Assembly: GCA_016839765.1 (NCBI GenBank)
Contig: JAEOTP010000016.1
Location: 130,027 to 194,026 of the forward strand
Direction: 5' to 3'
Length of the DNA: 64,000 bases
Source: Promethearchaeota archaeon
Lineage (GTDB): Archaea > Asgardarchaeota > Lokiarchaeia > Sigyniarchaeales > SOKP01
Part shown: piece after piece, positions 1 through 8,321 of the stretch
Numbering within the stretch: position 1 is the first letter of the stretch
Layout of the letters: each line of letters opens with the position of its first letter
The notes under the pieces: model-generated
What the model saw: the letters and a program-made list of their open reading frames with translations, nothing else
What the model was told of the DNA's origin: nothing
Databases searched by the model: none
Translations under genes and position numbers: made by a program

Positions 1-542
1 AGTATTAATTGTAGAAGAAATAATGATATTGGTAATAAAACAATGAGTAACTTTAAAATTTCTTTTTCTCTGCTCCAATCACTTTTCTTTAGCTCATCTC
101 TAATTCGGTTATAAGGGCTCTCCGTTAATTGATAAGTTAATGCTTCCAGAGATTCCTTTGTGGGTGATTTCTCTTTTCTTAAACGATTCCAAACCAGTAT
201 TATAGAAATAAAGGGAGCTACAAGAAATATAAAAGGCAATGTAACCAGAGGGTACGAGCCAAACAATGAGATCAATGATAAAAAGTGAGAAACTATATAC
301 CCTACTCCCAAAGCCGTGTTTCCTTCTTCTCCGGATTGGAGTTCAAGTTCTATTGGTGCCGTTTCTAGTTGAAAGACTATAGGTAAAACCCAGTAGACAA
401 TATAGAACACAATTATTCCAAGTAAAATTCGACCATACAATTTCCCTATTATCTTCTTTTTTATAAAGAAATAAGGGATAGATATTACAAGGATAGGGAT
501 GATATTCAATAAAATTGTAAATACAATTTCAATGGCACTCAT
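1..542 (-). CDS. Membrane protein, C-terminus cut by window edge
   Basis: An open frame runs leftward from ATG at 542 (reads MSAIEIVFTI) and leaves the window without a stop. About 180 residues are visible: a first hydrophobic segment at residues 5-25, a second at about 38-58, a third at about 85-118, then a charged cytoplasmic-looking stretch rich in Lys/Glu, and the start of another hydrophobic segment (ILKLLIVLLPISLFLL) at the edge. I do not recognise the family. It is divergent from the HDAC-like gene starting at 650, so the roughly 100 bases between them must hold both promoters. Confidence 0.6.
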   Translation of the reverse strand, partial: MSAIEIVFTILLNIIPILVISIPYFFIKKKIIGKLYGRILLGIIVFYIVYWVLPIVFQLETAPIELELQSGEEGNTALGVGYIVSHFLSLISLFGSYPLVTLPFIFLVAPFISIILVWNRLRKEKSPTKESLEALTYQLTESPYNRIRDELKKSDWSREKEILKLLIVLLPISLFLLQLI

Positions 543-649
543 CTTAAATACTCTAGTTTTTTTAATTAAAATTAAGTTATTTTTAAATTAATTTAAGCAA
601 TTTTTCATATATTATTTTAGGTATTTTTTAAAATCTAAGATTGAATATT

Positions 650-1750
650 ATGAAGATGAATAAAAAATTAGGGATTGTTGTTCATGAGGATTTCGCGTTA
701 AAGCATATATCACCTTATCCAAAACCTGCATTTATATCCTTTGAAAGTCCATTAAGAATTAAATCTGTAATTGAATATTTAAATAAAAAGAAATTTTTTG
801 ATGATAATCGTATCATTAAGATAGTACCAGAATCTATTGATGACAATGTCCTTCTTTTAGCTCACTCACAATACCATATTGATTCAATAAAAAAAATTTC
901 AAATATGGGTGGTGGTTTATTAGACGAGGATGTTTTTGTCTGTGATGATACCTTTGAATTAGCCAAAAAAGCGGTAGGTGGAGCTATCCAAGCACTTAAG
1001 AGTATTATTAATAAACAAGTCAATTATTCCTTTGCTTTCATAAGACCGCCAGGACATCACGCTTTCAGAGAAAAAGCATCTGGGCTATGCATTTTCAATA
1101 ACATTGCAGCTTCAATTCTATATTTAAGAAAAAGATTGAATTATGAAAGAAAAATAGCTATAATTGACATTGATAACCATTTTGGGGACGGATTGGCCCA
1201 ATATTTTTATGATGATCCAACAGTACTTTATTTTTCAGTCCATGAATTTGATTTTTCTCAAGCAGATTTAGGATTTTTAGATGAACTTGGTACTGGAAAA
1301 GGATTAGGTAAAAATATTAACTTTCCTATTCCTGAAAATTTGAGTGATGATCAATTTTTGGAGATTTTAGGCTTTCTTATTCCTATTTTGAAAGAATATG
1401 ATCCAGATTTAATTATAGTTGCTGCTGGATTTGATATGTATTTTGCTGACCCTATAGGTAATTGTTGCTTAACTACTACGGGATATTATAATTTCACAAA
1501 GGATCTTATGAATGTAGCAGAAGAAATTTGTGATGGAAAAATATCTTTCATATTGGAAGGAGGTTATAGTATAATAGGTTTACAATTTTGTGCCGATGCG
1601 ATATTATCAGCACTTCTGGATAAAGAATTTGAAGCACCTGAATTTGAACAAGATTTTTTTTCAATTGGAATAAACATTGAAGAATTTAATAAGATTAGGG
1701 AAACACTAAAATCACAATTGAGTCCATTTTGGAATTGCTTAAAAATATAA
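650..1750 (+). CDS. Histone deacetylase superfamily amidohydrolase
   Basis: Zinc-dependent deacetylase fold of the HDAC/AcuC/acetylpolyamine amidohydrolase superfamily, expected to remove acyl groups from lysines or polyamines. Seen in sequence: RPPGHHA (about residues 132-138) with the two catalytic histidines, GLCIFNN, the zinc-ligand stretch DIDNHFGDG, and AAGFD near residue 262 with the third zinc-ligand aspartate; LEGGY follows. The usual second His of the DxDxHH motif is Phe (DNHF), but the Asp and His ligands are kept. Length (about 366 aa) is normal. An upstream TTG at 641 is in frame, but ATG at 650 or 656 is preferred. Substrate cannot be read from sequence; an agmatinase and hypusine enzyme elsewhere in the window make a polyamine link possible but unproven. 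Confidence 0.88.
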   Translation: MKMNKKLGIVVHEDFALKHISPYPKPAFISFESPLRIKSVIEYLNKKKFFDDNRIIKIVPESIDDNVLLLAHSQYHIDSIKKISNMGGGLLDEDVFVCDDTFELAKKAVGGAIQALKSIINKQVNYSFAFIRPPGHHAFREKASGLCIFNNIAASILYLRKRLNYERKIAIIDIDNHFGDGLAQYFYDDPTVLYFSVHEFDFSQADLGFLDELGTGKGLGKNINFPIPENLSDDQFLEILGFLIPILKEYDPDLIIVAAGFDMYFADPIGNCCLTTTGYYNFTKDLMNVAEEICDGKISFILEGGYSIIGLQFCADAILSALLDKEFEAPEFEQDFFSIGINIEEFNKIRETLKSQLSPFWNCLKI

Positions 1751-1752
1751 AA

Positions 1753-1772
1753 TTTTTTCTTATTAGAAAAAA
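1753..1772. terminator. Bidirectional terminator between convergent genes
   Basis: A perfect 8-bp inverted repeat, TTTTTTCT then TATT then AGAAAAAA, lies exactly between the stop of the HDAC-like gene and the stop of the opposite-strand profilin-like gene. Either strand gives a weak hairpin flanked by oligo-T, which fits an archaeal T-rich terminator used from both sides. Confidence 0.5.
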
Positions 1773-1783
1773 GTTTAAAAAAA

Positions 1784-2188
1784 TTAAACTAAATCTTGAA
1801 GTTTTTGAGCAAAGCTCTGAATAGAGAATAGAGCATCTCTAGGTGTAATTTGGGGATTTATATAACAAATTAATGCTCCTGTGCCACCTATAGGAATAGG
1901 TGCTATAATTATATGCCCTTGACCTTTGATATTAGTACCTATTTTACGTTCTTCAGTATTTTCGACAATCATATATTTAATACCTTGTATTGAGATACTT
2001 GTCATACCCTTTTGACCCAATTCTAATTTAGTTTGAAGCAATTCATTTATTTTGCTAAGATCTTGAGTTATATCCCAATTTTGAGTCTGGGTGATTAAAT
2101 TTCCTGATTTACCAACAACAGCTGTCCCAAAAACGTTCTGTTCTTCATTTAATAAATCGTTTATAATCGATTCTATTTCAGATGACAT
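1784..2188 (-). CDS. Profilin-like protein (eukaryotic signature protein)
   Basis: A 134-residue protein of profilin size and layout: N-terminal helix (MSSEIESIINDLLNEE), a strand pair around GTAVVGKSGNLITQTQNWDI, a central helix, then the strand run SISIQGIKYMIVENTEE and GHIIIAPIPIGGTGALICYI, and a closing C-terminal helix (PRDALFSIQSFAQKLQDL). The GxKYxIV strand and the terminal helix resemble profilins more than the related roadblock/LC7 fold, which is the main alternative. Asgard profilins are known to bind actin. No actin gene is present in this window, so the actin role is inference. Alone on its strand, with a convergent terminator downstream. Confidence 0.68.
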   Translation of the reverse strand: MSSEIESIINDLLNEEQNVFGTAVVGKSGNLITQTQNWDITQDLSKINELLQTKLELGQKGMTSISIQGIKYMIVENTEERKIGTNIKGQGHIIIAPIPIGGTGALICYINPQITPRDALFSIQSFAQKLQDLV

Positions 2189-2276
2189 TTTTCACTAAAC
2201 TTTTAATTATAATTTTATTATATAACTATACAAACAATTCATATAAAAAATTAATTTTTATAAATCGGTGAATTAA

Positions 2277-2840
2277 TTGGCATTCAGATTGTTTAAAAAA
2301 GCAGTTGTAATGGTTTTACGTGAAAAAAAGCAATTTACCGTATTTTGTCTGATGTACACTGTTTTAATCTTTTGGACAAGTTTTTCAATTGAATTAATAA
2401 TTGAAAGTGGTGGCTTAGGGATGGCTTCAGCATCATTTTTTATAGCTTTAGGAGTTGGAATATTCTTATCCCTCCTTTATGGGTGGATAATAGTGAGAAG
2501 AAACTCAAAAATTATAGCTACCCTTAAATGCATAGGTTGGACGAATGGAGATATAAATTCTCTCGTTTCTGGATTTATTTTGTTTACCACAATTTTAGGT
2601 TTTATATTAGTTATTGAGGTTTTATTTCATTATGCAGCTATTGTTGGATATTTAGAAGCGGCAGCAGCAGCATTAAATGGAAGTACATATGATATTGCAG
2701 AATTACCGTTGGTCAGTTTATTACCAGTTGTAGTCACATTTATTATATTCTTATCATTCCAAATTATTGCGATATTATTAGCTAATAGGAAGATATTAAA
2801 AGTTAGACCTATAATCGCATTAAAAAGAGTAGGTGAATAA
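2277..2840 (+). CDS. Compact FtsX-type ABC transporter permease
   Basis: A 187-residue integral membrane protein with hydrophobic segments near residues 20-42, 48-68, 95-125 and 145-170 and the C-terminal RPIIALKRVGE typical of FtsX/MacB permeases (R-P-x-x-A-L-K). It is much shorter than LolC/MacB permeases and has no large extracytoplasmic domain, only a loop of about 25 residues. The start is TTG: an in-frame TAA lies directly before it and a GGTGA ribosome-binding site sits 5 bases upstream (2267-2271). The ATP-binding gene follows within 35 bases, so the two form an export or membrane-remodelling ABC system. Confidence 0.8.
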   Translation: MAFRLFKKAVVMVLREKKQFTVFCLMYTVLIFWTSFSIELIIESGGLGMASASFFIALGVGIFLSLLYGWIIVRRNSKIIATLKCIGWTNGDINSLVSGFILFTTILGFILVIEVLFHYAAIVGYLEAAAAALNGSTYDIAELPLVSLLPVVVTFIIFLSFQIIAILLANRKILKVRPIIALKRVGE

Positions 2841-2841
2841 T

Positions 2842-2857
2842 GAGGTGATAAAAAATT
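2842..2857 (+). promoter_or_regulatory. Shine-Dalgarno followed by in-frame ATT
   Basis: GAGGTGAT at 2842-2849 is a strong Shine-Dalgarno. Five bases later stands ATT (2855), in frame with the ABC ATPase whose first ATG is at 2876, 26 bases from the site. An in-frame TAA at 2849-2851 excludes any earlier start. Either translation begins at ATT (adding seven residues) or an ideal site is wasted. Confidence 0.5.
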
Positions 2858-2875
2858 CCAGTAGATAAAGATACC

Positions 2876-3547
2876 ATGATTGAAGCTATTGATCTAAATA
2901 AAGAATACCGTAGAGCTGGTGCAATTATTCGAGCCCTGGCAGATGTCAATTTGACAATTAAATCAGGAGAGTTTGTAATTGTGCAAGGTCCAACCGGATG
3001 TGGAAAATCTACGCTTTTAAACGTTCTTTCAGGTTTAGATCTCCCCGATAGTGGAAGAATTATTTTTGATGGAGAAAATATTGCTCGCGCAACCGAAGAC
3101 AGACTTAGTAAAATAAGAAGACAAAAGGTTGGTTTTGTTTTTCAAGACTTTAATCTTGTACCTACATTAACAGCTGTAGAAAATGTTATGGCGCTTTTAT
3201 GGCCTACTGTTTTACGTGAAAAAGAAATTGAAAACCGTGCCATAGCTGCTCTTAGAGATGTACATTTGCTCGAAAGGAAGGATCACTACCCCGTACAATT
3301 ATCAGGGGGTGAAAAGCAAAGATGTGGACTTGCTCGAGCTATTGTGCACCGCCCAAGAGTTATACTTGCAGATGAGCCAACAGGTAATTTAGATCCAGAA
3401 TCAGAAAAGCAAGTTATGGATTTATTGAAACAAATTAATAAAGACATGGAAACAACCATAATTGTCGTTACACATCGAGCATCATTAAACTCATACGCAG
3501 ACAAAGTCGTACAAATGGAGAAAGGTGCAATAATTAAGATTCAATAA
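2876..3547 (+). CDS. ABC transporter ATP-binding protein, LolD/MacB type
   Basis: A 223-residue ATPase with Walker A GPTGCGKST (about residues 38-46), Q-loop in VFQDFNLV, signature LSGGEKQR (about 142-149), Walker B VILADEPTGNLD and switch His in VVTHRA. The pattern ADEPTGNLD is that of the LolD/FtsE/MacB group, which drive FtsX-fold permeases, and the upstream gene is such a permease. The first ATG is used here. A Shine-Dalgarno with an in-frame ATT at 2855 suggests the real start may lie seven codons upstream. Confidence 0.93.
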   Translation: MIEAIDLNKEYRRAGAIIRALADVNLTIKSGEFVIVQGPTGCGKSTLLNVLSGLDLPDSGRIIFDGENIARATEDRLSKIRRQKVGFVFQDFNLVPTLTAVENVMALLWPTVLREKEIENRAIAALRDVHLLERKDHYPVQLSGGEKQRCGLARAIVHRPRVILADEPTGNLDPESEKQVMDLLKQINKDMETTIIVVTHRASLNSYADKVVQMEKGAIIKIQ

Positions 3548-3773
3548 CATTTAGTATATTCAAAATTTAGTTTATTTTCAAATTTTTCTATTTTTTAATA
3601 AGATACCTAAACTACAATTTTAACCCTTTATATTAACATATAAAGATTGGACTAAAACAAAATTATAAATATAAAAATCGTGTTTGAATTAGTAAGTAAA
3701 TATCAATTGTTTTCAATATAACTTTTTATTGAGGATATTCTCATGGGATTCAACGTAAAAATTCTTTATCTTA

Positions 3774-3791
3774 AGGAGTTGATTTAAAATC
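3774..3791 (+). promoter_or_regulatory. Shine-Dalgarno followed by in-frame ATC
   Basis: AGGAG at 3774-3778 is followed ten bases later by ATC at 3789, in frame with the membrane protein annotated from ATG 3828. An in-frame TGA at 3780-3782 lies just before. Between ATC and ATG the frame reads GIKRVIWSGIVG, a plausible basic N-terminus leading into the first membrane helix. Confidence 0.42.
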
Positions 3792-3827
3792 GGCATTAAA
3801 CGTGTTATATGGAGTGGGATCGTTGGA

Positions 3828-4523
3828 ATGGTTTTTTTAGTTCCTTTATCGTGGATATCTTTTTCACTTTTAGATTTAACTAATAGTATAACTGGGGGAT
3901 TGGTTGACGACTTAAATGAGGTAGTCGCTTTATTAGGAGGAGGGCCATTAGGGTTCCTCATAAGCGCTTTACTGGGAGTAGTAATGATTTTATTATTTCC
4001 GATTCACTGGTGCTTAACATATCGTCCAGATGATGTCCTTTTAATAATCTCAGTCATCTTACCATGGATTTTGACTTGTACGATTACCAGTGCGATTTCT
4101 GCGCATTCTCCTAGAGGAGGAATTCATACAAGTTTAGCAATCGGTATTGGTTATATCATATTGGGTTTTGCCTTCTATTTCATTTTACCTTTAATAATTA
4201 ATATGTTTGTTCCTGGATTTGGATCTTTTGCTCCTGCAATAATAGATGGTCTCTCTACAGGCTTAACAGATCTATCGTATCTCCTAGCGGTTTTTACGGC
4301 GGTTCTGGAGGGAAGTTTGGTTGGTGCTGTGTTTGGAGCGTTTATTGGAAGTTTAAAATATAAGCCTGCAGGAGGAAAAGCAAAAGTTAAGAAAAAAGAA
4401 GTAAAAGCAGAAGAAATAGGTGAACCTACGTTAGATGGAACTGATTTTTGCACTAATTGTGGAGCTAAAGTACCCCCAGGAGTCGATTTCTGTACGAACT
4501 GTGGTTCCAAGATGAATAGATGA
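3828..4523 (+). CDS. Membrane protein with C-terminal double zinc ribbon
   Basis: Five or six hydrophobic segments (about residues 1-15, 37-60, 68-90, 102-125, 150-175) are followed by a Lys-rich linker and a C-terminal FCTNCGAKVPPG...FCTNCGSKM, two CxxC knuckles that form one zinc ribbon. Zinc ribbons attached to multi-pass proteins are common in this genome type; three DUF4190-like genes in the window have the ribbon at the other end. Function unknown. The annotated ATG leaves almost no N-terminal leader; a Shine-Dalgarno at 3774 points to an ATC start at 3789, which would add 13 residues. Confidence 0.65.
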   Translation: MVFLVPLSWISFSLLDLTNSITGGLVDDLNEVVALLGGGPLGFLISALLGVVMILLFPIHWCLTYRPDDVLLIISVILPWILTCTITSAISAHSPRGGIHTSLAIGIGYIILGFAFYFILPLIINMFVPGFGSFAPAIIDGLSTGLTDLSYLLAVFTAVLEGSLVGAVFGAFIGSLKYKPAGGKAKVKKKEVKAEEIGEPTLDGTDFCTNCGAKVPPGVDFCTNCGSKMNR

Positions 4524-4649
4524 CATATAATTTTAAATAATAATTTTTTATTTTTTAAAAGGTAAACAGAACCATTTCTAAAAAGGACATTTTAAATTAG
4601 TATATTATTATATATATCATAATCTAAATTTTAAGGTTGGATTAAAACT

Positions 4650-5657
4650 ATGTCAAAACAAGTTAAAGGGGTTATAATTTCTCGTTTAATCGTAGTATTG
4701 GCTATAATTTTAGTCCCTATTAGTACTTTCTTAATTTATGTGTTTGTAGATTTTAATTTGTGGTATTCAACTGATCAAATCTTAACATTCTGGATAATAA
4801 AGATAGTCTGCCCATTAGTTTTTAGTATATCTTGGTTATTTATTTTAATATTATTTGCTAATCGTCTAGCAAATACCATGGATTCATTTGATGAAGTAAT
4901 TGGTGTTGTGCCGTCAAGATTAAAGTTCTTTTATGGTATTAATGCAGTTTATATTCTTTTTATATTTGTATTTCCAGTAATAACTCCTATTATTTCAGTT
5001 TTAAGTTTTGCTTCTTTTGCATGGCGTTTAACTACATTTAGAAAGGAAAATTGGGAGGATGATACAAAAGTTTCTTTTTTAACAAAGTTTACAATGGGGT
5101 TTTTTGCTTTAATTCCAATTTTTTGTACAATAAGTATTATACATAAATATTTAGATTTACCAATATTTTTATGGAATGAAATTTGGGTGCCTATTCTTCC
5201 TTATCTTTTTGACATTTCATATTCTCTATTCACAGCATTAGCCATTGGATCTTTAATTATTTTATTTTCAAATTCAGGAATAAGTGAATACGAACAGATC
5301 TTTGTTGATACTACTAAACAAAAGAAATATTGGAATGTCAGAATTTTAGAAGCATTTCTATTTGCATTTTTCTTATTTTTAGATTTATATGATTACGAAG
5401 TCATTGAGTTTTTTTACATTGCTGGATTTGTTATAATAATATTTATATCTATTGTAAATTTTATTAGAGGAAAATCTAAATATAAAGGATTCAAGAGCCA
5501 TTTATTTGGATACTTAATAGCAGCAGTTTTTATTGGATCAAATGTAGTATTTACCTCTGATTCTGTGCTCTCTTTTAATTTAAGAATTTATAGTTTGTTA
5601 ATTTCGGCAATCTTGTATATTGTTGTGCTAATTTATACTTTTTATCAAGTTGAGTAA
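4650..5657 (+). CDS. Multi-pass membrane protein, family not recognised
   Basis: A 335-residue, strongly hydrophobic protein with about eight or nine predicted helices, for example near residues 8-28, 45-70, 88-118, 145-165, 178-205, 225-245, 250-272, 280-300 and 310-330. There are no cysteine motifs, no ATPase and no catalytic signature. Start ATG follows AAGGTTGG, a weak ribosome-binding site. It lies between a zinc-ribbon membrane protein and a large surface protein, all on the same strand but with gaps over 100 bases, so each probably has its own promoter. Confidence 0.6.
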   Translation: MSKQVKGVIISRLIVVLAIILVPISTFLIYVFVDFNLWYSTDQILTFWIIKIVCPLVFSISWLFILILFANRLANTMDSFDEVIGVVPSRLKFFYGINAVYILFIFVFPVITPIISVLSFASFAWRLTTFRKENWEDDTKVSFLTKFTMGFFALIPIFCTISIIHKYLDLPIFLWNEIWVPILPYLFDISYSLFTALAIGSLIILFSNSGISEYEQIFVDTTKQKKYWNVRILEAFLFAFFLFLDLYDYEVIEFFYIAGFVIIIFISIVNFIRGKSKYKGFKSHLFGYLIAAVFIGSNVVFTSDSVLSFNLRIYSLLISAILYIVVLIYTFYQVE

Positions 5658-5960
5658 TTATAAAAAAGTAATTTATAGCGTTTCATATTCTATTTTCTTT
5701 TTACTTTAGAAAGGAAATAGTTATAGTAGTTTAAATTGAAAACAATGTGTGTTATATCTCTTCAGATTCTAAGTTGAATATTTTTTATATTAAAGAGAAT
5801 AATAGGAAATATAACCTAGTAAAATAGTACAGAGTTATAAACTGATACTTTCTGTTTTTTTAAATTTCTACTCAATTAGAATATAAACTATTAAAAACCA
5901 GTATTTTATTTATAATTTTAAGCTATAATTTATTTAATAAAATAATTAGTGTGTGAGAGA

Positions 5961-8090
5961 ATGAAAAAATTAAATGGAAAAACCTTAATGGTTATTACAT
6001 TGTTCTTCGCATCACTATTTGCAACACCTGCTATGGTGGTTGGATCAACTCACGATGATGGCTTCAAGCTTGATCAATTTGGAGATGGAACCGATATAAT
6101 TGGTGGCTTTCAACAAGGTTTTGGATCATTATTTGGGGGTTTAGGTTACGGGGGTCATTTAATAGGAAGAGTATTTGAAATCCTTTTTTTTGAAGGAATT
6201 AAAAACTTTAGTAAATCACAGATGTTACCAGGAGTCTATGTATTAAATGCTACTCTTGAAGATGCCCTTAAGAGTGAATCTAAAACTTTTTCTAACAAAG
6301 AAGAATATTATTTACTTCCTTTAGAATATGCTTTACCTTATAATACATTTTTTGCAGATGAGGGATATGCATATTGCGAAGTCGTGAAGGATGGAACCTA
6401 TGATTTTAATTTAAAGGCTGGAGCAGCAGTAACTTTAGTTATCTGGGATAACGATGGTTCTTTTATTGAGGCAGTTACGAAATTAATTAGATTTTTCCAA
6501 CGAATAATGCCCGTTTTAGAAGGCAAAGAAATTCCAACGCTACGAGAGTTAGAAGATTTAATAGAGGAGGGGATTTCATTAATTACATGGTTTTTAATCC
6601 ATATCAATGATATTTTTACGGGAGATGAATTAATCATGCTTAATCCTATTAGTTGGCAAGAATTAGCAATAACTCCTCAACCAACTTTCAGTATAACCAA
6701 ACGGTGGATGGTTTCTGGAGACGATGGTATTCTCGGTAGTGGGGATGATAAAGAATTAAATGAAGCTAACTTCCCAGGAGTGGCAAATCTAATATTAGCA
6801 GACTGGTCAGATAGGGCTAATAATTCGAATGATTATTCAATGCAATGGACGTTTTCAAGCGAATCTATAAATCCTGCAAATGAGACTAGGTGGACGACAT
6901 TTACCTTTGATCTAATCCAATTATGGGTTAAAAATTTTCATATAGAAATCAATGTTGGTGCTCTTCTTGAGGGATTTGCTGGCATGGGAGGTACAGGAAT
7001 TGGGGCCCCTATCAATGTTGCAGATGTGTTTGGTGGTTGCAACATTGAGTTCTTCTTATTTACGCACCATTTAGCTGGAGCATTCTTATATAATGACACA
7101 ATTGTTCCTGATGGGGTCATCACTGCAGAATATGCGAGATTAAATAATACTAATACTGCTGATGGTAGACCTATTGATGTGCCTTACAGTTCAGAATTAA
7201 CACATCGTATAGTATTAAACTCAGTTACAGATTTTGAATTTATTGATCCTTACGTTGACAATGGGGAAATTAAATGGGGATTAAATCTTTGGGATGCACT
7301 TATTACTCCTGTTCCTCTTGGGGTTGAATTGGATACCTATCTAAATCAACCTCAGGAACATTTAGATTATATATATTTCGGTTTTACGTTTGATCCTAAT
7401 CCAAAATCTACAGTTACTGCCAGAGATGGTACTCAAGTTAATGTTTTGTATGGTGCGGTTAAATTGGATCAGTTTTTTGCTCCTTGGAACGATAATGTAA
7501 ATCCTATTGCTATTAATAACATTGATAAGTTAGATTTATCGATCATTTATGTTTCTACTGTTTTACACTTCCAATTAAATGTCGAAACTTATGGAGAGGA
7601 TCCTGAGAAACCTGAGTTTAGATTAGACCCCGATGATGATTATATAGAAACAGAAGATAAGCTCATGATTGGAGATTATCTTGATGGTAAAGTGGGACAA
7701 CAATTAGAGTTCGTAGATATTGCTGGACCTTATTATGAAGTTGGCAATGATACAGCGAGAAATCAATATGATGCAAGCACTGCTATTATTCCGGTTGCAT
7801 TATGGTATCATGAAATGGAAAGACACGACACATTCGAAGATCCATCTGGAGAAATGTATACAACCTTTGCTACTGATATTTCAATTAATGTAACTTTCAA
7901 TGTTTTGGTATATGCTGTTTGTTATCCTAAGTTTAATGATGGTAGTGGTGTATGGCATGATCCTACTTTCAGTATATATATGATTTTTGAAGCTAAAGGA
8001 TTCTGGGCAATAATACTTTTAGTTGCAGGTGTTGGTTTAGTTGGTGTAGCAACAATTTTAATCAAAAGGCGAAAAGACGCCCGATTTTAA
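5961..8090 (+). CDS. Large cell-surface protein with signal peptide and C-terminal anchor
   Basis: About 709 residues. N-terminal signal peptide (MKKLNGKTLMVITLFFASLF then ATPAMVVGS), a long extracellular region with many N-x-S/T sequons and aspartate-rich loops (GDDGILGSGDD, LDPDDD), then one C-terminal helix (FWAIILLVAGVGLVGVATIL) ending in the positive stop KRRKDARF. This is a type I, outside-facing protein. An in-frame GTG at 5949 precedes ATG 5961; the ATG gives the cleaner signal peptide. No enzyme motif was seen. The roughly 300 bases before it hold only AT-rich sequence with no clear feature. Confidence 0.72.
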   Translation: MKKLNGKTLMVITLFFASLFATPAMVVGSTHDDGFKLDQFGDGTDIIGGFQQGFGSLFGGLGYGGHLIGRVFEILFFEGIKNFSKSQMLPGVYVLNATLEDALKSESKTFSNKEEYYLLPLEYALPYNTFFADEGYAYCEVVKDGTYDFNLKAGAAVTLVIWDNDGSFIEAVTKLIRFFQRIMPVLEGKEIPTLRELEDLIEEGISLITWFLIHINDIFTGDELIMLNPISWQELAITPQPTFSITKRWMVSGDDGILGSGDDKELNEANFPGVANLILADWSDRANNSNDYSMQWTFSSESINPANETRWTTFTFDLIQLWVKNFHIEINVGALLEGFAGMGGTGIGAPINVADVFGGCNIEFFLFTHHLAGAFLYNDTIVPDGVITAEYARLNNTNTADGRPIDVPYSSELTHRIVLNSVTDFEFIDPYVDNGEIKWGLNLWDALITPVPLGVELDTYLNQPQEHLDYIYFGFTFDPNPKSTVTARDGTQVNVLYGAVKLDQFFAPWNDNVNPIAINNIDKLDLSIIYVSTVLHFQLNVETYGEDPEKPEFRLDPDDDYIETEDKLMIGDYLDGKVGQQLEFVDIAGPYYEVGNDTARNQYDASTAIIPVALWYHEMERHDTFEDPSGEMYTTFATDISINVTFNVLVYAVCYPKFNDGSGVWHDPTFSIYMIFEAKGFWAIILLVAGVGLVGVATILIKRRKDARF

Positions 8091-8097
8091 ATCTAAA

Positions 8098-8150
8098 TTT
8101 AATCTATTTTTTTTATTTTTTTTTTAATTTTACTATTTTTTAGATTTTCC
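8098..8150 (+). terminator. Oligo-T terminator after surface-protein gene
   Basis: Immediately after the stop codon the coding strand carries runs of T (8, 10 and 6 in a row within 50 bases) without a strong hairpin, the usual archaeal intrinsic terminator form. Confidence 0.5.
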
Positions 8151-8321
8151 TTAATTGAATAGTGAATATGACTAATTCAAAATTATAATCTTTATAAATA
8201 TGATCTGTATAGAATCCAAATAGTTACAATTATGATTGATTCAAATGGAAAGAATACCGAAAGTAATAATAGTATGTTACATTAAAATAATCACATTTTT
8301 AATAATAAATAAGTGCAGAAA

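Noticed and set aside
8232-8285. 17-codon ATG frame before the acyl-CoA ligase
   Set aside because: No ribosome-binding site and no conserved feature; too short to support.
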